Shown in pieces: positions 34,993 to 45,820 of a DNA stretch of 64,000 bases. This stretch comes from Actinomadura sp. DC4 (GTDB lineage Bacteria > Actinomycetota > Actinomycetes > Streptosporangiales > Streptosporangiaceae): assembly GCF_030406325.1 (NCBI RefSeq), contig NZ_JAUEQY010000028.1, positions 62,001 to 126,000 of the forward strand, read 5' to 3'. A program made the position numbers and the translations under genes. The notes below the pieces were generated by a model. That model searched no databases. It was not told where the DNA came from and saw only the letters and a list, made by a program, of their open reading frames with translations. Positions within the stretch are counted from its first letter, which is position 1; each line of letters opens with the position of its first letter.

Positions 34993-36030
34993 GTGACCGA
35001 GGACCGCTTCGTCTCACCCGTCGCCGACGGTGAGGAGAAGGTCATCGAGGCGGCGCTGCGGCCCAAGCGCCTCGACGAGTTCATCGGCCAGGCCCGCGTA
35101 CGCGAGCAGCTGTCGCTCGTCCTGCACAGCGCCGTCCGCCGCGGCCGGCCGCCGGACCATCTGCTCATGTCCGGGCCGCCCGGACTCGGCAAGACCACGC
35201 TCGCGATGATCATCTCGAGCGAGCTGGGCATGCCCCTGCGCATCTCCTCCGGCCCGGCGATCGAGCGGGCCGGCGACCTCGCCGCGGTGCTGTCCACGCT
35301 GTCCGAGGGCGAGGTGCTGTTCCTGGACGAGATCCACCGGATGGCCCGCCCCGCCGAGGAGATGCTCTACGTGGCGATGGAGGACTTCCGCGTCGACGTC
35401 GTCGTCGGCAAGGGGCCGGGCGCCACCGCGATCCCGCTCGACATCGCGCCGTTCACCCTGGTCGGCGCGACGACACGGGCCGGGCTGCTGCCCGCGCCGC
35501 TGCGCGACCGGTTCGGCTTCGTCGCGCACATGGACTTCTACGAGCCGTCCGACCTCGAGCGCATCATCGACCGCTCGGCCCGGCTGCTCGACGTGCGGAT
35601 GGAGCCGGCCGGCGGCGCCGAGATCGCCCGGCGCTCGCGGGGCACGCCACGCATCGCCAACCGGCTGCTGCGCCGCGTACGCGACTACGCCGAAGTACGC
35701 GCCGACGGCGTCATCACCGAGGAGATCGCGCACGACGCGCTGTCGCTTTACGAGGTCGACGCCGAGGGCCTTGACAGACTTGACCGCGCGGTTCTCCGCG
35801 CGCTGTTGCGAAAGTTCGGCGGCGGGCCGGTGGGGCTGTCGACACTCGCGGTGTCCGTGGGAGAAGAACCGGAGACGGTCGAGGTCGTCGCCGAGCCGTT
35901 CTTGGTACGAAAAGGCCTGATCGCACGCACTCCGCGCGGCCGGATCGCGACGCCGGGGGCCTGGCGGCACCTCGGAATCACGCCACCACCCACGGTTGAA
36001 GGTACGCTTTTCGAAGTGACGGAGGAGTGA
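34993..36030 (+). CDS. ruvB: Holliday junction DNA helicase RuvB
   Basis: A 345-aa AAA+ motor: Walker [13 protein letters not shown], Walker [10 protein letters not shown], sensor 1 [11 protein letters not shown], arginine-finger region LRDRFGF, and a C-terminal winged helix ([24 protein letters not shown]). It drives branch migration with RuvA and ATP. It starts at GTG 34993, 25 bp after ruvA, in one operon; length is typical. Confidence 0.96.
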   Translation: MTEDRFVSPVADGEEKVIEAALRPKRLDEFIGQARVREQLSLVLHSAVRRGRPPDHLLMSGPPGLGKTTLAMIISSELGMPLRISSGPAIERAGDLAAVLSTLSEGEVLFLDEIHRMARPAEEMLYVAMEDFRVDVVVGKGPGATAIPLDIAPFTLVGATTRAGLLPAPLRDRFGFVAHMDFYEPSDLERIIDRSARLLDVRMEPAGGAEIARRSRGTPRIANRLLRRVRDYAEVRADGVITEEIAHDALSLYEVDAEGLDRLDRAVLRALLRKFGGGPVGLSTLAVSVGEEPETVEVVAEPFLVRKGLIARTPRGRIATPGAWRHLGITPPPTVEGTLFEVTEE

Positions 36031-36184
36031 CGAGGAACTTCCCGGCGTGCTGAGGCGTCACCTCGTTGCCGGGGTTTCGTCAACTCCTTTACACTCCGGA
36101 GCTTGTCGCCGTCGTCAGGCGACACGCCTTTCGCACGCGAATCGTCGGCGGCGGGCTGAACACACATATCGGAAGGATGCCCCG

Positions 36185-36754
36185 GTGCAGGGCAACACAG
36201 AACTAACAGCGCTCACCCAGCTCGCTGCTCAGAAGAGCAATCCGCTGGTCACGCTCTTGCCGGTGATCCTCATCGGCGTCGTCTTCTATTTCCTGCTCTT
36301 CCGCCCGCAGCGCAGGCGGCAGCAGCAGCAGCAACAGATGCAACGGCAGATCGAGCCCGGTCAGCGCGTCATGACGACCGCGGGCATGATCGCCGAGGTC
36401 GTCGTCGTCGAGGACGACGCGATCGTCCTCGAGATCGCGCCGGGGGTCGAGGTCCGTTTCGTGAAGCAGGCCATCGGCCAGGTGCTGCACGACGACGAGG
36501 AGATCGAGGACGAGACCGAGGCCGAGGGCGAGGAGCCGGAGGAGTCCGAGGAGTCCAAGAAGTCCGCCGAGCTCGAGCCCGCCGAGGCGGAGCGTGTCGA
36601 GGCCGAGCGCGATGAGATCCCGGAGGCCCGGGAGACCTTGCAGGACGATGTCGAGGCGAAGACCGAGACTCTTCCCGGCGCGACCGGGAAGAAAGCCGAG
36701 GACACGCCGTTGAGCGAAGGCGAAGACAAGTCCGGCAAGAGGCCTTCGGCCTGA
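36185..36754 (+). CDS. yajC: Preprotein translocase subunit YajC with long acidic tail
   Basis: A 189-aa protein. One membrane helix (LVTLLPVILIGVVFYFLLF, about 21-39) is followed by FRPQRRRQQQQQQ, the YajC core (GQRVMTTAGMIAEVV, DAIVLEIAPGVEVRFVKQAIGQVL) and an unusually long, highly charged C-terminal extension of ~85 residues (DDEEIEDETEAEGEEPEESEES..). The core is the SecDF-associated subunit in the plasma membrane. GTG 36185 with GGAAGGA 7 bp upstream gives the normal N-terminus. Operon yajC-secD-secF. Most YajC proteins are ~90-110 aa, so the tail roughly doubles the length. Confidence 0.93.
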   Translation: MQGNTELTALTQLAAQKSNPLVTLLPVILIGVVFYFLLFRPQRRRQQQQQQMQRQIEPGQRVMTTAGMIAEVVVVEDDAIVLEIAPGVEVRFVKQAIGQVLHDDEEIEDETEAEGEEPEESEESKKSAELEPAEAERVEAERDEIPEARETLQDDVEAKTETLPGATGKKAEDTPLSEGEDKSGKRPSA

Positions 36755-36791
36755 CCAGAGCCTGACCGCAGACAAAGGACGAAAGACGACC

Positions 36792-38597
36792 GTGGCTCCG
36801 CCAAACAGAAACGTTTCGAGACCGGGGCGCGTGCTGCTCACGCTGCTCGTGATTGCCGTAGCCCTGGTGGGCCTGATGTTCTGGCAGGGCCAAAAGACGC
36901 CCAAGCTGGCTCTGGACCTGGCCGGGGGCACCACCGTGACGCTCACGGCGGAGCCCACGAAGGCCGGGGCCAAGATCGGCGACTCCGAGATGTCCCAGGC
37001 GATCAACATCATGCGCGAGCGCGTGAACAGCCTGGGCGTCTCCGAGGCCGAGGTCACCAAGCAGGGCAGCAACGTCATCATCGTCCAGGTGCCCGGTCAG
37101 GGGCAGGAACGCGTCGTCAAGCTCATCGGCACCACGGCCAAGCTGGAGTTCCGGCAGGTCATGGTCGCCGAGCCGGTCGGCGTCCCGCAGCAGGCCGCCA
37201 CGCCGACGCCCACGCCGACCCCGACGGGCAAGGCGTCCAAGGGCGCCAAGACCCCCAAGCCGTCCGGGTCGCCGTCCGCCAAGGCGTCGGCGACCGCGTC
37301 GCCCAAGGGCCGCGCGCTCGCGAAGGCGCTGACCGCCCCGACGCCCAAGCCGTCCGGGTCGGGCAAGGCGGCCACCCCGGCGCCGAGCGCCTCGCAGTCG
37401 CTGACCCCCGAGCAGCAGCAACAGCTCGAGCAGCAGCTCGCTCAGCAACAGCAGCAGCAGGCCGGCGCCGAGGACTTCACCGGCGTCGACCCGGCCGTCA
37501 AGGCGCAGTTCGACAAGCTCACCTGCACGGGCAACGACGTCGGCCAGGGCCAGACGTTCAACCCGGCCAAGCAGGCCGCGGTCTGCGCCCGGCCCGACCC
37601 GAAGACGCACAAGAGCGACTACAAGTTCGTCCTCGCCCCGACGCAGATCTCCGGTGAGCAGGTCACCAAGGCGCAGGCGCTCGCGCCGGACCCGCAGTCC
37701 GGCCGGGTCCAGTGGACCGTCAGCCTCGACCTCAACGGTTCCGCCACCAAGACGTTCGCCGACTTCACCCAGAAGGCCGCGGCGCTGGGCGAGAACAACA
37801 CGCGCAACCACTTCGCCATCGTCCTGGACGGCACGGTCTACTCCTGGCCGAGCGTCAAGGAGGCCATCACCTCCGGCAACGCCCAGATCGAGGGGCAGTT
37901 CACCCAGCAGGACTCCACCGACCTGGCCAACGTGCTGAAGTACGGCGCGCTGCCGCTGAAGTTCAACCAGAGCTCGATCGAGTCGGTCTCGGCCACACTC
38001 GGCAAGGACCAGCTGTCCGCCGGCCTGATCGCGGGCGCGATCGGCCTGGGCCTCGTCGTGCTCTACTGCCTCTTCTACTACCGCGGGCTCGGCTTCGTCG
38101 CGATCTCCAGCCTGGTCATCGCGGGCTGCCTGACGTACGAGGCGGTCGTGCTGCTCGGCAAGTTCATCGACTTCCGGATGTCGCTCGCCGGCATCGCGGG
38201 TGCGATCGTCGCGATCGGCATCACGGCCGACTCGTTCGTGGTGTTCTTCGAACGACTACGTGACGAGGTGCGCGAGGGCCGGAGCCTGCGCACCGCCGTC
38301 GAACGCGGCTGGCACCGCGCCCGGCGTACGATCATCGTCGCGGACGCGGTCTCCTTCATCGCCGCGCTGCTGCTCTACTGGTTCGCCATCGGAGGGGTCA
38401 AGGGCTTCGCGTTCACGCTGGGGCTGACCACGCTCATCGACGTGATCGTGGTGTTCTTCTTCACCAAGCCGCTCGTGACGTTGCTGGCCCGTACGAAGTT
38501 CTTCGGTCGCGGCCACAAGCTGTCCGGACTCGATCCGAGCACACTGGGTGTGGGCAAACGCACCACCGTCCGCCCGACCAGTGCCAAGGAGGCCTGA
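36792..38597 (+). CDS. secD: Protein translocase subunit SecD
   Basis: A 601-aa RND-type Sec accessory protein. TM1 spans about 13-31; the external P1 domain begins LALDLAGGTTVTL; the later GNAQIEGQFTQQDSTDLANVL precedes the TM2-6 bundle (LIAGAIGLGLVVLYCLFYYRG, IVAIGITADSFVVFFERLRDEVREG). It uses the proton gradient to aid late export steps with SecF and YajC. An in-frame Pro/Thr/Ser/Lys and poly-Gln stretch (about 133-225) is inserted in the external domain, a long version of the variable insert known in actinobacterial SecD. GTG start. Confidence 0.95.
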   Translation: MAPPNRNVSRPGRVLLTLLVIAVALVGLMFWQGQKTPKLALDLAGGTTVTLTAEPTKAGAKIGDSEMSQAINIMRERVNSLGVSEAEVTKQGSNVIIVQVPGQGQERVVKLIGTTAKLEFRQVMVAEPVGVPQQAATPTPTPTPTGKASKGAKTPKPSGSPSAKASATASPKGRALAKALTAPTPKPSGSGKAATPAPSASQSLTPEQQQQLEQQLAQQQQQQAGAEDFTGVDPAVKAQFDKLTCTGNDVGQGQTFNPAKQAAVCARPDPKTHKSDYKFVLAPTQISGEQVTKAQALAPDPQSGRVQWTVSLDLNGSATKTFADFTQKAAALGENNTRNHFAIVLDGTVYSWPSVKEAITSGNAQIEGQFTQQDSTDLANVLKYGALPLKFNQSSIESVSATLGKDQLSAGLIAGAIGLGLVVLYCLFYYRGLGFVAISSLVIAGCLTYEAVVLLGKFIDFRMSLAGIAGAIVAIGITADSFVVFFERLRDEVREGRSLRTAVERGWHRARRTIIVADAVSFIAALLLYWFAIGGVKGFAFTLGLTTLIDVIVVFFFTKPLVTLLARTKFFGRGHKLSGLDPSTLGVGKRTTVRPTSAKEA

Positions 38598-39787
38598 TGT
38601 CACGCCTGGGCAACATCGGCGGCCGGCTCCACCGCGGCGAGATCTCGCTGGACTTCGTGGGGCGGCAGAAGACCTGGTACGCCGTATCCGGCCTCATCCT
38701 GGTCGTCAGCATCGCCTCGCTGCTCACCCTCGGCCTCAACTTCGGCGTCGAGTTCAAGGGCGGCACGGTCTTCCAGTTCCCGAGCAAGCCGGGCACCACC
38801 ACGTCGGACGCCCGTAACGCGGTCACCGACGCCGGGGTCGTCAAAGAGGACCCCATCGTCCAGAAGACCGGCACCGGCTGGCGCGTCCAGACCGAGACCC
38901 TGACCTCCGCGGGCGTGACCGCCGTCCAGAAGTCGGTGCAGACCAAGTTCGGGCTCGCCAAGCCCGACGACGTCAGCCCGCAGACGGTCGGCGCCAGCTG
39001 GGGTAAGGACATCTCCAAGAAGGCGCTCGAAGGCCTGGTCGTCTTCCTGATCGCCATCGTGGTCTATCTGTCCATCGCCTTCGAGTGGCGGATGGCGGTC
39101 GCCGCGCTCATCGCGCTCGCGCACGACATCCTGATCACGATCGGCGTCTACTCCCTCGTGCAGTTCGAGGTGACGCCGTCCTCGGTGGTCGGCCTGCTGA
39201 CGATCCTCGGTTACTCGCTGTACGACACCGTGGTCGTCTTCGACAAGGTCCGCGAGAACACCCGTTCGCTGACCACGTCGAACGCCATGACCTACAGCCA
39301 GGCGGCCAACCTGGGCCTCAACCAGACCCTGGTCCGGTCGATCAACACCTCGGTGATCGCCCTGCTGCCCGTGGGCGGCCTGCTGTTCATCGGTGCCGGC
39401 ATCCTGGGCGCGGGCACCCTGAAGGACCTGGCGCTCGTCCTCTTCGTCGGCATGCTGGCCGGCGCGTACTCCTCGATCTGCATCGCCACGCCCATCCTGG
39501 CCGACCTGCAGGAGCGCCAGGACAAATACCGCACCCTCGCCAAGCGGGTGCAGGCCAAGGCGACCAGCTCCAAGCGCCGGTCCAAGGCGGCGACCACCGA
39601 GGTGCCGGGCACCGGCACCGGGGACGAGGCCGGCGAGGAGCCGCAGGACACGGTCCCGGGGGACGACGACACCGGCGAGACGACCTCGGTCGGCGCCGGC
39701 GGCATCCGGCTCGTCCAGCAGGGGCCGCGGCAGCAGCCGCGGAAGGCCGGGACCCGTGGCCGGCCCAGCGGCAAGAAGAAGCGCTGA
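38597..39787 (+). CDS. secF: Protein translocase subunit SecF
   Basis: A 396-aa partner of SecD: TM1 (YAVSGLILVVSIASLLTLGLNFGVEFKGG), an external domain, then TM2-6 with YLSIAFEWRMAVAALIALAHDI and LTILGYSLYDTVVVFDKVREN. A basic/acidic C-terminal tail (about 310-396) ends RGRPSGKKKR. ATG overlaps the secD stop by one base (TGATG) after AAGGAGG, so translation is coupled. A strong terminator follows. Confidence 0.95.
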   Translation: MSRLGNIGGRLHRGEISLDFVGRQKTWYAVSGLILVVSIASLLTLGLNFGVEFKGGTVFQFPSKPGTTTSDARNAVTDAGVVKEDPIVQKTGTGWRVQTETLTSAGVTAVQKSVQTKFGLAKPDDVSPQTVGASWGKDISKKALEGLVVFLIAIVVYLSIAFEWRMAVAALIALAHDILITIGVYSLVQFEVTPSSVVGLLTILGYSLYDTVVVFDKVRENTRSLTTSNAMTYSQAANLGLNQTLVRSINTSVIALLPVGGLLFIGAGILGAGTLKDLALVLFVGMLAGAYSSICIATPILADLQERQDKYRTLAKRVQAKATSSKRRSKAATTEVPGTGTGDEAGEEPQDTVPGDDDTGETTSVGAGGIRLVQQGPRQQPRKAGTRGRPSGKKKR

Positions 39788-39808
39788 CCTCTTCTCGATT
39801 GCGCAGTC

Positions 39809-39851
39809 CGGCGGGCGATACACCCCGATACAAGGGGAGTGTCGCCCGCCG
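39809..39851 (+). terminator. Terminator of the yajC-secD-secF operon
   Basis: CGGCGGGCGATACACCCC (39809-39826) pairs with 39834-39851 over GATACAA: an 18-bp stem with one G-T wobble and one mismatch, 22 bp after the secF stop. Confidence 0.75.
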
Positions 39852-39955
39852 AAGCGTGTACGGTCATAGCGGCGTCCGGGGACTGATCGTTCTTCCTCCC
39901 CGAGGCGCCGAGTTCTCATCGCGCCGGGCCCGGCGAAGTGCCGTCAAGGAGGATC

Positions 39956-40495
39956 GTGACCAGTCGCCCCGTCGACCTGACGCAGCTGATCACCGACCAC
40001 ATCAGGGAAGTCCCCGACTACCCCAAGCAGGGCGTGGTCTTCAAGGACATCACTCCGCTCCTCGCCGACCACACCGCCTTCGCGGCCGTGGTCGACGCCA
40101 TCGTCGCCCACTACGGCAGGGGGACGATCGACAAGGTGGCCGGCGTCGAGGCGCGCGGGTTCATCCTCGCCGCCCCGGTGGCGTACCATTTCGGCGCCGG
40201 GTTCGTCCCGGTCCGTAAGAAGGGCAAGCTCCCGGCGGCCACCTACGCGGAGAGCTACGACCTGGAGTACGGCGCCGAGACGATCGAGGTGCACCAGGAC
40301 GCCTTCGCGCCGGGAGAGCGGGTGCTCATCGTCGACGACGTCCTCGCCACGGGCGGCACGGCGCGTGCCGCCGCCGATCTCGTACGCCGGACCGGCGCCG
40401 AGGTGACCGGGTTTTCGGTCCTGATGGAGCTGGGCTTCCTGCACGGTCGCGACAAGGTCGGCGACCTCGACGTCCACGCCCTGGTGACCGTCTGA
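39956..40495 (+). CDS. apt: Adenine phosphoribosyltransferase
   Basis: A 179-aa salvage enzyme converting adenine and PRPP to AMP. Seen are IREVPDYPKQGVVFKDITPLL, the flexible-loop region GVEARGFILAAPVA and the PRPP motif VLIVDDVLATGGTARAA. GTG 39956 follows AAGGAGG; a GTG six codons earlier is possible. The order secF-apt-relA is conserved in Actinobacteria; here a small membrane-protein gene on the other strand is inserted before relA. Confidence 0.95.
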   Translation: MTSRPVDLTQLITDHIREVPDYPKQGVVFKDITPLLADHTAFAAVVDAIVAHYGRGTIDKVAGVEARGFILAAPVAYHFGAGFVPVRKKGKLPAATYAESYDLEYGAETIEVHQDAFAPGERVLIVDDVLATGGTARAAADLVRRTGAEVTGFSVLMELGFLHGRDKVGDLDVHALVTV

Positions 40496-40497
40496 GG

Positions 40498-40914
40498 TCA
40501 GAGCGCGGCGAGCGCCATCAGCAGCACGACGACGGCCAGGGCGAACAGGGCGAAGCTCCCACGCGCCTTGGCGCCCATGCCCTGATAGCGGTCGTACGGC
40601 TCGTACGGGCTGTCCTCGGACACGACGACGGTCATCGAGTCGCCGCGCTCCTGCGGCACGCTCGACGCGTTGACGATGGTGGCCTCATAGGTGCGTTCGC
40701 CCAGGTGGTAGCGGACGATCGGGGTCACGTCGTACGTTCCGGCGGCCCGGCGGGAGGGGCTCGCGAGAGTGTCGACGACCTGGGCCTGGAGCTCGGCGCC
40801 GGTGCGCCGTGCGCGGAGGTAGGCGAACTCACGGCGGCCGGCACGGGCGACCCCCACGAGAGCGAACGCCATCAGAGTCACGGCGATCACGAGAAAGACC
40901 ATGAACCTGATCAT
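40498..40914 (-). CDS. Small membrane protein, DUF3592-like
   Basis: A 138-aa protein with an N-terminal membrane helix (MIRFMVFLVIAVTLMAFALVG), an external or cytoplasmic beta-rich part with the DUF3592-type pattern (AQVVDTLAS..TYDVTPIVRYHLGERTYEATIVNAS, then VVVSEDSPYEPYDR), and a second helix at the C-terminus (FALFALAVVVLLMALAAL). The function is unknown. The ATG at 40914 starts at the first helix; the longer frame upstream overlaps the relA promoter and is Pro/Arg-rich. No Shine-Dalgarno is seen. Its stop is 2 bp from the apt stop. Confidence 0.75.
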   Translation of the reverse strand: MIRFMVFLVIAVTLMAFALVGVARAGRREFAYLRARRTGAELQAQVVDTLASPSRRAAGTYDVTPIVRYHLGERTYEATIVNASSVPQERGDSMTVVVSEDSPYEPYDRYQGMGAKARGSFALFALAVVVLLMALAAL

Positions 40915-41045
40915 GCACGTACGGCAGCCCGGAAGACGACGGACCCCCGGTTCCGGCGCGTACGGCGGAGGCCCCGGCCCGCGCCGGGCTTCCTGCGGTT
41001 CGGGCCGGAATGGCGGATCGGCGCCGACTGGAATTCCGCGCCCGC

Positions 41046-41051
41046 TAAACT
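41046..41051 (+). promoter_or_regulatory. Probable -10 element of relA (TAAACT)
   Basis: TAAACT fits TANNNT and lies 30 bp upstream of the relA GTG, leaving room for a short leader containing GGGGAGG, 3 bp before the start codon. Confidence 0.5.
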
Positions 41052-41081
41052 GGTCTTCCAATGCAGGCATGGGGAGGCTGA

Positions 41082-43460
41082 GTGCCCGGTGAGGTGGTGT
41101 CAACCGACGCGGCGTCCGATGCCGCTCTGACGCCGCGCATCGAACCCCATACGCTCCCGGCGCCACAGCCGGACGGCACACCCGCTTCCGCAGCGGACGA
41201 GGGTGATCGCTCTCCCTCGAGCCCGACTGCGCCCTCGGCCGCCCGGGTCCGCCGGCGGCTCGCCCGGCTCGGCGCCCAGCGTGGACCCATCATGAACCCT
41301 GTACTCGAACCCCTGATCAAGACGCTCCGGAACACACATCCCAAGGCGGACGTGCGTCTCGTCGAGCGCGCCTACGACGTCGCGGCCCACCATCACCGCG
41401 AGCAGAAGCGCAAGAGCGGCGACCCGTACATCACGCACCCGCTCGCGGTCGCCACGATCCTCGCCGAGCTCGGCATGAACACCGAGACGCTGTGCGCCGC
41501 GCTGCTGCACGACACGGTGGAGGACACCACCTACACCCTCGACCAGCTGCGGGGCGACTTCGGCGACGTGATCGCCGCCCTGGTCGACGGGGTGACAAAG
41601 CTCGACAAGGTCAAATACGGCGAGGCGGCCGAGGCCGAGACCGTGCGCAAGATGGTCGTCGCCATGTCGCGCGACATCCGCGTCCTCGTGATCAAGCTGG
41701 CCGACCGCCTCCACAACATGCGCACCCTGCGTTACCTGCCGCGTCACAAGCAGGAGCGCAAGGCCCGCGAGACGCTCGAGATCTTCGCGCCGCTCGCGCA
41801 CCGCCTCGGGATGAACACCCTCAAGTGGGAGCTGGAGGACCTCGCCTTCCAGACGCTCTATCCCAAGCGGTTCGACGAGATCGCGCGGCTGGTGTCCGAG
41901 CGGGCGCCCCGCCGCGACGTCTACCTCCAGGACGTCATCCAGCACGTCTCCAAGGACCTGCGCGAGGCCAAGCTCAAGGCGACCGTCAAGGGCCGCCCGA
42001 AGCACTACTACTCGATCTACCAGAAGATGATCGCCCGCGAGCTGAGCTTCGAGGACATCTACGATCTCGTCGGCATCCGGGTGCTCGTCGACACCGTCCG
42101 CGACTGCTACGCGGCCCTCGGCACGATCCACGCGCGATGGAACCCGGTCCCCGGCCGGTTCAAGGACTACATCGCGATGCCGAAGTTCAACATGTACCAA
42201 TCGCTGCACACCACGGTGATCGGTCCCGAGGGCAAGCCGGTCGAGCTGCAGATCCGCACCCGCGCCATGCACAACCGCGCCGAGTACGGCATCGCGGCGC
42301 ACTGGAAGTACAAGGAGGAGACCGTCGGCGACGGCGGCCCCTCCGCGGGCAAGGCCGGCGACATGGCGTGGCTGCGCCAGCTCCTCGACTGGCAGAAGGA
42401 GACCACCGACCCGGCCGAGTTCCTCGAGTCGCTGCGCTTTGACCTGTCGGTCTCGGAGGTCTTCGTCTTCACCCCGAAGGGCCAGGTCCTCGCGCTGCCG
42501 CAGGGCGCGACCCCGGTCGACTTCGCGTTCGCCATCCACACCGAGGTCGGCAACCGTACGATCGGCGCCCGCGTCAACGGCCGCCTCGTCCCGCTGGAGT
42601 CCACGCTCGACAACGGCGACACCGTGGAGATCTTCACCTCCAAGTCGCCGGACGCCGGGCCCAGCCGCGACTGGCTCAACTTCGTCAAGAGCGCCCGCGC
42701 CCGCAACAAGATCAAGCACTGGTTCTCCAAGGAGCGCCGCGAGAGCGCCATCGAGCAGGGCAAGGAGTCCCTGGCCCGCGCGATGCGCAAGCAGAACCTC
42801 CCGCTGCAGCGCATGCTGTCCGGCGAGGCCCTGCTGACGCTGGCGCACGACATGCACTACGCCGACGTCTCCGCGCTGTACGCCGCGATCGGCGAGAGCC
42901 ACGTGTCGGCGCAGAACATCGTCCGCAAGCTCGTCGACGCCCTCGGCGGCGACACCGCCGAAGAGCTCGAGACCTCGATCCCGACCCGCAAGCGCCGCTC
43001 CCGCCCGGCGGGCGACCCGGGCGTGGTCGTCGCCGGCGACTCGGACGTCTGGGTCCGCCTGTCCCGGTGCTGCACCCCGGTGCCGGGCGACGAGATCGTC
43101 GGGTTCGTCACCCGTGGCAACGGTGTCTCGGTGCACCGCGTCGACTGCGTCAACGTCACCAACCTGCAGACCCAGCCCGACCGCATGGTCGACGTGAAGT
43201 GGTCCCCGAGCGAGGACTCGGTCTTCCTCGTGGCCATCCAGGTCGAGGCGCTCGACCGCCCGCGGCTGCTGTCGGACATCACCCGGGTCCTGTCGGACCA
43301 GCACGTGAACATCCTGTCGGCCTCGGTGGCGACCAACCGCGACCGCGTGGCGATCAGCCGGTTCAGCTTCGAGATGGGCGACCCGAAGCACCTGGGCCAC
43401 GTGCTCAAGGCGGTCCGCTCCGTCGACGGCGTCTACGACGTCTACCGCGTCACGAGCTGA
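41082..43460 (+). CDS. relA: Bifunctional (p)ppGpp synthetase/hydrolase (Rsh)
   Basis: A 792-aa RelA/SpoT homologue: disordered N-terminus (1-70), HD hydrolase domain with [10 protein letters not shown] (His143-Asp144), synthetase domain with [25 protein letters not shown] domain ([24 protein letters not shown]), and C-terminal zinc-finger and ACT domains ([34 protein letters not shown]). Both active sites look intact, so it should make and degrade the stringent alarmone. GTG start after GGGGAGG. The 3' end overlaps the stop of the opposing ABC permease by 11 bp. Confidence 0.96.
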   Translation: MPGEVVSTDAASDAALTPRIEPHTLPAPQPDGTPASAADEGDRSPSSPTAPSAARVRRRLARLGAQRGPIMNPVLEPLIKTLRNTHPKADVRLVERAYDVAAHHHREQKRKSGDPYITHPLAVATILAELGMNTETLCAALLHDTVEDTTYTLDQLRGDFGDVIAALVDGVTKLDKVKYGEAAEAETVRKMVVAMSRDIRVLVIKLADRLHNMRTLRYLPRHKQERKARETLEIFAPLAHRLGMNTLKWELEDLAFQTLYPKRFDEIARLVSERAPRRDVYLQDVIQHVSKDLREAKLKATVKGRPKHYYSIYQKMIARELSFEDIYDLVGIRVLVDTVRDCYAALGTIHARWNPVPGRFKDYIAMPKFNMYQSLHTTVIGPEGKPVELQIRTRAMHNRAEYGIAAHWKYKEETVGDGGPSAGKAGDMAWLRQLLDWQKETTDPAEFLESLRFDLSVSEVFVFTPKGQVLALPQGATPVDFAFAIHTEVGNRTIGARVNGRLVPLESTLDNGDTVEIFTSKSPDAGPSRDWLNFVKSARARNKIKHWFSKERRESAIEQGKESLARAMRKQNLPLQRMLSGEALLTLAHDMHYADVSALYAAIGESHVSAQNIVRKLVDALGGDTAEELETSIPTRKRRSRPAGDPGVVVAGDSDVWVRLSRCCTPVPGDEIVGFVTRGNGVSVHRVDCVNVTNLQTQPDRMVDVKWSPSEDSVFLVAIQVEALDRPRLLSDITRVLSDQHVNILSASVATNRDRVAISRFSFEMGDPKHLGHVLKAVRSVDGVYDVYRVTS

Positions 43461-44186
43461 ACAACCGCGCCCCCGCGAACAGGCAGCACGCCGCCAGTGC
43501 CAGTGTGACGGCCGCGCCGGCCGCGACCGTGCCGTTGGCGTAGTGCCCGAGGAACACCTGCCGTACGGCGTCGACCGTGTAGCGGAACGGCACGACGCGG
43601 GAGGCACCGCCCAGCCAGCCGGGGGCGAGCGCCATCGGCAGCAGCAGGCCGGACAACAACATGAGGGGCATCACCGCCGTGTTGACCATCGCGGCGAACT
43701 CCGGCGGCGTCGCGACGCGCATGGCCAGCCCGTACGACAGTGCGGACAGCGCGCCGGCCAGCACGGCGACGAAGGCCAGCCCGGCGAGGACGCCGGCGAG
43801 CGGGGCGCGCAGCCCGAACACGAGGCCGACCAGGACCAGGACGACGGACTGCGCGACGAGCTGGACGACGTCGCGCAGGACGCGGCCGAGCAGGAGGGCG
43901 ACGGGCCGTACGGGCGTGACCCGCATCCGGTCGATCACACCGAGGTCGCGGTCCATCAGCAGGCCGAGCCCCACGAACGTCCCGCCCAGCAGGGCGAGCT
44001 GGACGAGGATGCCGGGCACGAGGGTCTGCCAGGACGAGCCGCTCACGCGGAGGTCGAGGCGGGTCAGCAGCGGGCCGAAGAGCGCCAGGAACAGCAGCGG
44101 TTGGAGCATGCCGAACAGGAGCTGGGCACGGGAGCGGAGCGTCGCCCGCGCGTACCGGCCGAAGACGGTGCCGATGTCGGTGATCA

Positions 44187-44187
<1 letters not shown>
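43450..44187 (-). CDS. ABC-2 type transporter permease (drug-efflux type)
   Basis: A 245-aa membrane protein with six helices (e.g. [55 protein letters not shown]) and the ABC-2 signature loop [32 protein letters not shown]. It is the membrane half of a daunorubicin-resistance-like exporter; the ATPase is encoded upstream with an ATGA overlap. Because the ATPase gene has lost its 5' region and promoter, expression of the permease is doubtful. Substrate unknown. Confidence 0.87.
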
Positions 44188-44888
<701 letters not shown>

Positions 44889-44894
<6 letters not shown>

Positions 44895-45425
44895 GGGACC
44901 GCCGCGGCGGCGGAGGTGTCGGTCAACACCGTCTACAACTACTTCGAGGCCAAGGAGGACCTCATCCTGCCGCCGGACCAGGCGTCCGCGCGGCGGCTCG
45001 CCGACATCGTGCGCGACCGGGCGGTCGGTGAGTCGGCCGCCCAGGCCGTCGTGGGCCGGCTACGCGACGAGGCACGCCGCCGCGACCGCCGCCTGGGCCT
45101 GACCGAGGGATTCGGGAGGGTCTACCGCATGATGCGCGCCGCCCCGACGCTGACCGCCCGGCTGGAGGAGCTCGGCCACCAGATGACGGAGGAACTGGCC
45201 GCGGTACTGGCCGAGGAGACGGCCGCCGAGCCGGACGACCTCCGGCCACGCGTGGTCGCCGCCCAGCTGGGAGCCTGCCAGGCGCTGGTATTCGCCGAGA
45301 TCGGCGAACGCACCGGCGCGGGCGAACCCCCGGACACGATCGCCGCCGCGATCCTGAAGATCCTCGACACGGTCGAGGAGATGCTCGGCGACCCCGTACG
45401 CGACTACGCGATCAAAAAAGCCTGA
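44889..45425 (+). pseudogene. TetR-family repressor lacking its N-terminus
   Basis: The frame holds AAAAEVSVNTVYNYFEAKEDLIL, the second half of a TetR helix-turn-helix, then a full ligand/dimer domain ending DPVRDYAIKKA. The first ~40 residues (helix 1 and most of helix 2) are missing; upstream in the same frame lies the antisense of the ABC ATPase. Head-to-head loss of both 5' ends points to one deletion that removed the shared promoter, with the junction near 44896-44906. The protein could not bind DNA normally. Confidence 0.75.
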
Positions 45426-45820
45426 CAAGACGCGCGGAGCGGCACGTACGAGAGGCCGCCCACGTCTTTTGACGTTTCGCGCTGACGGAAGGGGGAGCGC
45501 CGAGGGCGATCTGGTATCTGGTCCCGCCCTGCCAGGGCCCGGCGAGCAGCACCCGCGGCGCCCCGGCCGGAGGGCCGGCACTACTGAGAGCCGGCCGAAC
45601 GCAGGAGGTCGCGACGCGGCCGCTCTTCGACGGCGTTCACCGAGCTCCGCGCCGGGTGACCGGAGCGTTTGGAGATGGCAAGCCCCCGGCTGGGACGGCC
45701 GCGTCATGGGACAACCGCGCGCGGTCACGCCCTCCGCCCGTACCACGACCGACCCTACGGCCGCGTGAGCCCGGCCACGACCACGCCCCGGCGGCTCAGG
45801 ACGCCCCCGCCGGGGTGCGG
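45426..45820. other. Gap between the TetR remnant and the DUF349 gene
   Basis: About 395 bases with no supportable gene. Frames that cross it (e.g. 45669 onward, + strand) lack ribosome sites and run antisense to the next gene. The sequence CTTTTGACGTTTCGCGC near 45470 could be promoter-like. No tRNA-like fold seen. Confidence 0.3.

Noticed and set aside
37190-37460. Poly-Pro/Thr and poly-Gln stretch in secD as a frameshift or sequence error
   Set aside because: The frame stays open and both flanking SecD domains are in register; variable inserts at this place are normal in actinobacterial SecD.
45426-45820. Search for tRNA or small RNA in the largest plain gaps (45426-45820, 54305-54652)
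   Set aside because: No GGTTCGAATCC-like arm, acceptor stem pairing or strong isolated hairpin with T-run found by eye.
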